Of a stretch of DNA of 64,000 bases, positions 58,428-64,000 are shown one piece after another. The translations under genes and the position numbers were made by a program. Source of the stretch: Microbulbifer sp. GL-2 (GTDB taxonomy: Bacteria; Pseudomonadota; Gammaproteobacteria; Pseudomonadales; Cellvibrionaceae); contig NZ_AP019807.1 of assembly GCF_007183175.1 (NCBI RefSeq), positions 4,832,001-4,896,000 of the forward strand, written 5' to 3'. Position 1 is the stretch's first letter, and each line of letters starts with the position of its first letter. The notes under the pieces are model-generated. The model searched no databases. It was not told where the DNA came from and saw only the letters and a program-made list of their open reading frames with translations.

Positions 58428-58675
58428 CGCCAACCTAGCCCATCAAACAGTATATTGGTATCAAAACGATTTCTTACCCCTAGCTATCGGTTTAGGCACC
58501 GGAATCGCCGGTTTCCGCCAGCGATTCCTCTGATCCTTGAAACAGCATTTCAAATAATCAAGCGATCATTGACAGACACGACCTGTCCCATCTCCGAGAT
58601 AACTTTTCTATCCACACTTGCTAAGCTGTAGCAATACGCCGCCCTGATAACAATAGCTTTGACATGGACTGTCAT

Positions 58676-60037
58676 ATGAAGCGCTATAGCCTGTACTGTG
58701 CCCTAGCTAGCGTAATTTTTTCCCAATCCGCTGTTGCCGATAAAGATGAAGCCGATAAAGCTGAAACCGAAGGAGGGCTGAAAATCGTTTCTGGGGATGG
58801 CAATTTCTCCGCAGAGCTTGGCGGTCGTATACATTTTGACACCTATATTTTTGACAAAGACGACCGCTTTTTTTTTGATGATGACCCATTTTTCTTTGGT
58901 AGAGAAGAACTCCTGATCCGCCTTAGAAACATTGAACGTCCGGTCAGCACCACAGACTTCCGCCGTGCCCGCTTAGCAATGAGAGGGAAGCTGTGGGAGT
59001 GGGAATACAAATTAGAGCGAGATTTTTCCTCTAGCGGTACTGGCGGGCTTAGGGATGTCTACCTTGCCACTGAAGTTTTGAACGGTAAACTTTATATTGG
59101 AAACTTTAAACCCAGCCGCTCCCTCAGTGAATTAACCAGCTCTAATCAGACCACCATGATGGAGCGTGCCTTTACTGCAACTCCAGGTATTTATAGAGAT
59201 CGCGGCCGGCAACAGGGGATTGGCTGGTACGCACACTGGTGTTGCCATACATTTGGTATCAACCTATTTAACCTGCGCAACCCAGGAGACCCCCGCAACG
59301 AGGGGATAGGTGCTGCAACCAGGTTAACCTGGGCTCCAATCAATGAAGACGAAGTTAAAACTCTGCATCTTGGCGCATCACTGAGCTATGAGGATGCCAA
59401 ACAAAACACCCTTCCACGTACAGCTCTAGTAGCCTATGCCGGGCGGCGCGGTCCGGAACAACTAATTGCAATAAGTCCCGGCGGGCGCGATCTCTTTTTT
59501 GGGGAATTTGGCGATGAAGAGTTTTATCTCGGTAACTCAGAAGGGGATGTGTCGATACTAGGCCTGGAATTAGCCGGAACCTACGGGCCATTTTTTGCCC
59601 AATCGGAGTACGCTTTAGGCAAATTTTCTGGCGGTATATTTCTCTCCGAATTTACTTTTGTAGATTTTTTTGGCGCTCCCCCAAACTTTTTTTGCGACCC
59701 GTTTACTGGCTGCTTTATTGGAGACCAGAGTGTTCACACGTGGTATATCATGGGCAGCTGGGCTGTAACAGGAGAACACAAGCCCTACGACACAAAAGAC
59801 GGTGTTTTCAAATCTATTAAGCCCACCCCGCCTATAGGGGCTTTTGAGTTGACCGCACGGTACGACACCATCGAAAACAGGGATATTCCAAATATGAAAG
59901 CAAGTAACTTTATTTTCGGGTTTAATTATTATTTCAATCCCAAAGTACGCCTAATGTTGAATGTAACCCTGGGAAATAACGATTTTATAGACGACAAAAC
60001 CAAACAATTCGCCATTCGTATGCAGGGCCGTTGGTAA
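58676..60037 (+). CDS. Phosphate-selective porin, OprP/OprO family
   Basis: About 453 aa from ATG 58676 (MKRYSLYCALASVIFSQSAV), a signal peptide with a cut near VA-DK; the longer reading to 58664 is not needed. A 16-strand barrel fits the rest (FSAELGGRIHFDTYIFDKDD, DFRRARLAMRGKLWEWEYKL, GLRDVYLATEVLNGKLYIGN) and the protein ends in the conserved FAIRMQGRW with a terminal Trp. OprP-type porins admit phosphate or pyrophosphate. Adjacent genes do not point to Pho control, and the substrate was not inferred. Ends convergent with the big oxidoreductase gene. Confidence 0.85.
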   Translation: MKRYSLYCALASVIFSQSAVADKDEADKAETEGGLKIVSGDGNFSAELGGRIHFDTYIFDKDDRFFFDDDPFFFGREELLIRLRNIERPVSTTDFRRARLAMRGKLWEWEYKLERDFSSSGTGGLRDVYLATEVLNGKLYIGNFKPSRSLSELTSSNQTTMMERAFTATPGIYRDRGRQQGIGWYAHWCCHTFGINLFNLRNPGDPRNEGIGAATRLTWAPINEDEVKTLHLGASLSYEDAKQNTLPRTALVAYAGRRGPEQLIAISPGGRDLFFGEFGDEEFYLGNSEGDVSILGLELAGTYGPFFAQSEYALGKFSGGIFLSEFTFVDFFGAPPNFFCDPFTGCFIGDQSVHTWYIMGSWAVTGEHKPYDTKDGVFKSIKPTPPIGAFELTARYDTIENRDIPNMKASNFIFGFNYYFNPKVRLMLNVTLGNNDFIDDKTKQFAIRMQGRW

Positions 60038-60061
60038 ACAGGACAATAAACTTTCAATTAA

Positions 60062-60084
60062 GCGACTCTTAAGAAAAGAGTCGC
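60062..60084. terminator. Bidirectional hairpin between porin and oxidoreductase
   Basis: GCGACTCTT and AAGAGTCGC form a nine-pair stem around AAGAA, 24 bases after the porin stop and just after the oxidoreductase stop on the other strand. There is only a short T run, so it is a candidate terminator for both convergent genes. Confidence 0.65.
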
Positions 60085-60097
60085 CCCCTGCAAAAAA

Positions 60098-63000
60098 TTA
60101 TCCTACCTGTTGAGCGTTAGCAGGATCAAAAATTTCCACCTCAGTGGACCGCTTGATATCAAGTACAGGGCTTTCGAAACGCTCGAGCGCCAGCTCACGC
60201 TGATGCCTGACCTTTACCAGGTTAGCCTCTTTTACATGGCCATAGCCGCGAATTTCCTCAGGGTAGCTGAGTAAATCGATAGCAGCAGTATGGTTCTGTG
60301 CATTCAGCTCACCCACTACCTTATCGACCAATTGCTCATACTCACCGATCAAGGCTCGCTCCATCTTACGCTCAGCAGTATATCCAAATATATCCAGTGC
60401 AGTACCGCGCAGGAATTTCAGCTTGGCCAGAACACCGAAAGCCTTAAACATCCAGCCTCCAAACTTCATTTTGCGCGGGTGCCCTAAAATCTTGTCGAAA
60501 CGGGCCAATAATGGCGGAGCCAGGTTGAACTCCAGTTCAAACTCTCCACTGAAATTTTCCTGCAGGGCTTGAGTAAAGCGCCCATCGGTATACAGGCGTG
60601 CCACCTCATATTCATCTTTGTAAGCTAACAGCTTGGCGTAATTACGTGCGACAACTTCCGCAAGCTTCAGGTTACCTGGCACCTTGAGCACTTCCGCAGC
60701 CTTCACCTTATCCACCAGATTTTGATAGCGCTGCGCCAGATCTGCATTCTGGTAACCAGAGAGGTGCTTAACCCGGTGAGCAACAATTTCTTCCAGTCCC
60801 TGCGGCAGCGCAACTGGCGCCTGATCGTGAGCAAGTAATTTGCTTAAGGCCCTGGAATCAGCAGCAGCAAGGCGACCTGTGGCAAAACCCTGTAAGTTAC
60901 CCTCTACCGCAACGCCATTCAGCTCAATTGCCTGCAACAATGACTCCTGCGAAAGCGGCAATAATCCCTTCTGCCAGGCAAAGCCCAGCATAAAGATATT
61001 CGCGGCCAGGGTATCACCCAAGGCCGACTTGGTAAGTCGGTGCGCCTCTACAGACTCCAACTCACGAACAGCGCTACTCAAAGTATCCAGAACTGCCTGG
61101 GGTGAATGTGCATCTTCACGTCCCAAAACGGTAGCAGCAGTTGGGCTGAGATGGGTATTTACTACCGCGCGACTGTGGGTTTCATCCAGCTTGGCCAGGC
61201 AGGCAGCAAGATTGCCCGCAGCAATCAGGTCGCAGGCCATCAGCGCATCAGCACGGCCATCAGAAATACGTACTGCCTGTAGTGCATCAGGCTTTGCTGC
61301 AAAGCGGATGTGGGAGTAAACCGCCCCACCCTTTTGAGCGAGACCAGTCTGATCCAAGGTACTACAGGCCTTGCCCTCAATATGGGCCGCCATCGCCAGC
61401 AACGCACCAATAGTAACAACCCCAGTACCGCCTACGCCGGTTACCAGGAAATTAAACGGCTGACTCAAAGATGGCAGCTGTGGCACTGGTAATTTGTTCG
61501 CCTCAGTGCGCAATACATCGCCAACACCAGCCCCTTTTGCCAGGCGCCCACCCTTTACCGTGACGAACGAAGGGCAGAAACCATTGACACAAGAGAGGTC
61601 CTGGTTACAGCCAGTCTGGTTAATGCGCCGCTTATCCCCCATGGCAGTAGAGACTTTTTCCACTGCGATACAACTGGACTGCTGTACACAATCACCGCAA
61701 CCTTCACACACCAGCTCATTGATAAACGGGCGCCCCTCAGCCTGGGGCAACAGGCCGCGCTTGCGTTTGCGGCGCAGCTCGGTGGCGCAGGTCTGGTCAT
61801 AGATTATTACCGTACAACCTTCGACCTCGCGCAACTCCTCCATAACTGCAGGCATGTAATCTCGGTGGCGAATTTCCACTTCGGAGGGAAAGGACAAGGC
61901 ACCCTTATATTTATCCGGGTTGTCCATCACCAGCACAACTTTCTGCACCCCTTCAGCCAACACCTGGCGACAGATCATATCCGGCGCCAGCTCACCGTCA
62001 TGGGGCTGGCCGCCAGTCATGGCAACCGCATCGTTAAACAGAATTTTGTAGGTAATATTCACCCTGGCGGCGACAGATGCGCGAATGGCCAGGATACCGG
62101 AATGGAAATAAGTGCCATCCCCCAGGTTTACGAATACGTGTTTTTCACTGGTAAAAGGCGCTTGTCCAACCCAGTTGACGCCCTCGGCGCCCATCTGGGT
62201 AAAAGTATAAGTCTCGCGATCGAGCCACTGGGCCATATAGTGGCAACCAATCCCGGCAAGTGCTCGACTCCCCTCGGGGACTTTAGTCGAGCGGTTATGG
62301 GGGCAACCGGCACAGAACATGGGCAGGCGTGAAACACTGGAGCCAGCCTGCTGGGAAATTCGTTCCGCCAGAGCATTGAGCCGCATCAGGCGATGGCGGC
62401 CGCTTTCACCCAGTTTGTCATCACCCAGCACAAAACCCAGTACCTGGGCAATTATCGCCGGGGAGAGCTCACCGTAAGCCGGCATCAGTGGCTGGTCGTG
62501 CTCATCTACCTTACCCAGAATACGCGGGAAATGAGGGTCTTTAACATGGACGTTGTACAGCTCCTCTTTGAGCTGAACTTCCATCAAGCTGCGCTTCTCT
62601 TCAAGCACCAGCAGAGTATCCAAACCGCGAGCGAATTCCTGAATACCGGGCACATCAAGGGGGTAAGTCATGCCTACCTTGAGAATACGAATACCAAGCT
62701 GTTTGGCCTGGCCTTCATCGATCCCCATATCTTCAAAAGCCTGCATCAGGTCCAGGTGGGCTTTGCCCGTAGTAACGATCCCCAGGTTGGCCCCGGGATT
62801 TTCCAGCACGACTTTGTTCAGTTTGTTGGCGCGGGCAAATGCCAGTGCTGCTGGACGCTTGTACCGCCAAAGGCGCTCTTCCTGCTCCAGGGGATTGTCC
62901 TGCTTGCGAATATTGAGTCCGCCCTCGGGGCGCTCGATTTCCGGATAGCTGAACTGCACACGTTGAGAGCCCACTTCCACTGTGGCGGAGCTGTCCATAT

Positions 63001-63655
63001 TCTCCGCCAGGGTAATCATCGCCACCCAGCAACCGCTAAAGCGGGATAGTTCCAGGCCGTAATGACCATAATCCAGTACCTCCTGCACTGTGGCAGGGTT
63101 AAGCACTGGAATATGCATATCTACGAAAGCGAATTCCGACTGCCCCGGATAAGAGGAAGACTTACAACCGTGGTCATCGCCAGCCACTATCAAGGCACCA
63201 CCTTTAGGAGAGGAACCCGCCGCATTTGCATGGCGGAAGGCATCGCAAGAGCGGTCTATCCCCGGCGTCTTGCCATACCAGATACCGCAGACGCCTTCCA
63301 CTTCAGCCCCTTCGAACAGGCCCACTTGCTGGGAGCCCCATACCGCGGTGGCGGCCAGCTCTTCGTTTACACCCGGTTGGAAGCGAATATTGTTCTGCTC
63401 CAACAGTTTCTTGGCACGGGACAGTTGCAAATCGTAGCCACCCAGCGGAGAGCCTCGGTAACCAGAAATAAAAGTCGCGGTATTGAGACCGCGGGATTGA
63501 TCCATACGCATCTGGTCGATCGGCAGGCGCACCAGCGCCTGGATACCAGAGAGAAGCACACGGCCTTTAAGGATGGTATAGCGATCGTCCAGGGATATTT
63601 GCTTCTTTACCTGGGTGTCCGCCGCGCGCTGGGGACTGGTTACGTTATCAGTCAT
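60098..63655 (-). CDS. Indolepyruvate ferredoxin oxidoreductase, fused alpha-beta (IorAB-type)
   Basis: 1185 aa. The N-terminal half is thiamine-pyrophosphate-dependent (GYRGSPLGGYDLQLSRAKKL, GLEAGDGTYFHSGI-like FVNLGDGTYFHSGILAIRAS, DLVIMDNPDKYKGA-like VLVMDNPDKYKGALSFPSEV). A 4Fe-4S site is near 640-665 (CEGCGDCVQQSSCIAV). The gamma-type domain (about 720-900) has VTGVGGTGVVTIGALLAMAA. It oxidises aryl or branched 2-oxo acids from amino-acid breakdown to acyl-CoA. It lies opposite an Lrp/AsnC regulator with 277 bases between, a common pairing for amino-acid-catabolic genes. Length is typical for the fused form. Confidence 0.92.
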   Translation of the reverse strand: MTDNVTSPQRAADTQVKKQISLDDRYTILKGRVLLSGIQALVRLPIDQMRMDQSRGLNTATFISGYRGSPLGGYDLQLSRAKKLLEQNNIRFQPGVNEELAATAVWGSQQVGLFEGAEVEGVCGIWYGKTPGIDRSCDAFRHANAAGSSPKGGALIVAGDDHGCKSSSYPGQSEFAFVDMHIPVLNPATVQEVLDYGHYGLELSRFSGCWVAMITLAENMDSSATVEVGSQRVQFSYPEIERPEGGLNIRKQDNPLEQEERLWRYKRPAALAFARANKLNKVVLENPGANLGIVTTGKAHLDLMQAFEDMGIDEGQAKQLGIRILKVGMTYPLDVPGIQEFARGLDTLLVLEEKRSLMEVQLKEELYNVHVKDPHFPRILGKVDEHDQPLMPAYGELSPAIIAQVLGFVLGDDKLGESGRHRLMRLNALAERISQQAGSSVSRLPMFCAGCPHNRSTKVPEGSRALAGIGCHYMAQWLDRETYTFTQMGAEGVNWVGQAPFTSEKHVFVNLGDGTYFHSGILAIRASVAARVNITYKILFNDAVAMTGGQPHDGELAPDMICRQVLAEGVQKVVLVMDNPDKYKGALSFPSEVEIRHRDYMPAVMEELREVEGCTVIIYDQTCATELRRKRKRGLLPQAEGRPFINELVCEGCGDCVQQSSCIAVEKVSTAMGDKRRINQTGCNQDLSCVNGFCPSFVTVKGGRLAKGAGVGDVLRTEANKLPVPQLPSLSQPFNFLVTGVGGTGVVTIGALLAMAAHIEGKACSTLDQTGLAQKGGAVYSHIRFAAKPDALQAVRISDGRADALMACDLIAAGNLAACLAKLDETHSRAVVNTHLSPTAATVLGREDAHSPQAVLDTLSSAVRELESVEAHRLTKSALGDTLAANIFMLGFAWQKGLLPLSQESLLQAIELNGVAVEGNLQGFATGRLAAADSRALSKLLAHDQAPVALPQGLEEIVAHRVKHLSGYQNADLAQRYQNLVDKVKAAEVLKVPGNLKLAEVVARNYAKLLAYKDEYEVARLYTDGRFTQALQENFSGEFELEFNLAPPLLARFDKILGHPRKMKFGGWMFKAFGVLAKLKFLRGTALDIFGYTAERKMERALIGEYEQLVDKVVGELNAQNHTAAIDLLSYPEEIRGYGHVKEANLVKVRHQRELALERFESPVLDIKRSTEVEIFDPANAQQVG

Positions 63656-63932
63656 ACACCTAACTTCCGGTCGTTTATTCTTCTCGAAACTCGGTTCGAG
63701 TTATGAGTCATTATTCTTCCGAATCGCCTCGTATCAGCAGCCGGATGCCCCAGTCGTGATCGGCCCGAAGGGTCCCTAGGCGGGCAATCACAAAAAGCAC
63801 CCATCCTGAGACGGATTGGTCAGGTCATACTAGTTCGTTAAGCGCAACAGAGCATTGCTTTATTTACGTAAATGTGCGTAAATTTGTGATAGAAATCTCG
63901 ACCGATCAAATTTTTATAGGATAGGAGTCTTT

Positions 63933-64000
63933 ATGAAGCGTTCGACAGACCTGGATGATTTTGACCGCAAGATTCTGCGAGCGCTGCAGGAGAACGCCGA
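63933..64000 (+). CDS. Lrp/AsnC-family regulator, partial (N-terminus only)
   Basis: The first 22 codons (MKRSTDLDDFDRKILRALQE and then NA) are visible, starting at ATG 63933 with AGGAG seven bases upstream. D-x-D-R-K-I-L-R-A-L-Q is the conserved start of the Lrp/AsnC helix-turn-helix. The gene is divergent from the indolepyruvate oxidoreductase gene and very likely controls it in response to an amino acid. It is cut by the right edge. Confidence 0.85.
   Translation, partial: MKRSTDLDDFDRKILRALQENA

Overview
The window joins an integrated temperate phage (about 1-32.9 kb, running off the left edge) to a stretch of bacterial chromosome (about 32.9-64 kb). The chromosomal order ihfB-rpsA-cmk-tyrA/aroA-pheA-serC-gyrA followed by a TRZ/ATZ hydrolase, ubiG, a MupP-like phosphatase and a YciK-like reductase is the arrangement known from Pseudomonas and related marine Gammaproteobacteria. 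The fused tyrA-aroA gene, LapAB, PagL and OprP-type porin fit a Gram-negative gammaproteobacterium. A Cellvibrionales member such as a Microbulbifer-like marine bacterium is my best guess, but this is inference.

Prophage, 1-32.9 kb. The gene order is that of the P2/HP1/K139 group. On the minus strand, read from right to left, are scaffold, capsid, small terminase, head completion, tail completion, sheath, tube, a DksA/TraR-like zinc finger, a lysis cassette (endolysin candidate, holin, small membrane protein), tail chaperones, tape measure, baseplate wedge, baseplate J, gpI, a histidine-rich fibre, a fibre-assembly candidate, and hub and spike genes. Large terminase, portal and an Ogr/Delta-like zinc-finger activator face the other way (18.2-21.3 kb). 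The tail chaperone gene carries an A_AAA_AAG slippery site with an open -1 frame behind it. An early/accessory block (21.3-29.4 kb) holds an HTH regulator with candidate operators, an AT-rich cargo patch (an unknown 247-aa protein and a SMI1/KNR4-type protein), a membrane/coiled-coil protein, several small proteins and a 910-aa primase-helicase. Just past the 3' end of the primase-helicase gene lies a palindromic, repeat-rich region that is a candidate replication origin. The lysogeny switch (Cox-like protein versus HTH repressor plus tyrosine integrase) is at 29.2-30.9 kb, with repeated operator-like sites between the divergent genes.

Right boundary. A 47-nt 3' fragment of tRNA-Asn at 32864-32910, followed by a strong terminator, is the probable attR. 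The intact tRNA-Asn should lie beyond the left edge. Between the integrase and attR is a secreted beta-helix protein gene bracketed by two imperfect copies of the integrase 3' end, which suggests recombination between related prophages.

Chromosome, 33-64 kb. The minus-strand block holds envelope polysaccharide genes (WbpM-like dehydratase, WbpL/WecA-like transferase), a ComEA-like protein, pyrF, lapB, lapA, ihfB, rpsA, cmk, tyrA-aroA, pheA, serC and gyrA. The plus-strand block holds mtaD-like, ubiG, mupP-like and yciK-like genes. Then come small envelope proteins, an 8-copy heptamer repeat, a divergent RpoS-like sigma factor, PagL, a glycosyltransferase, a TraB/GumN protein, an OprP-type porin, and a fused indolepyruvate ferredoxin oxidoreductase divergent from an Lrp/AsnC regulator that is cut by the right edge.
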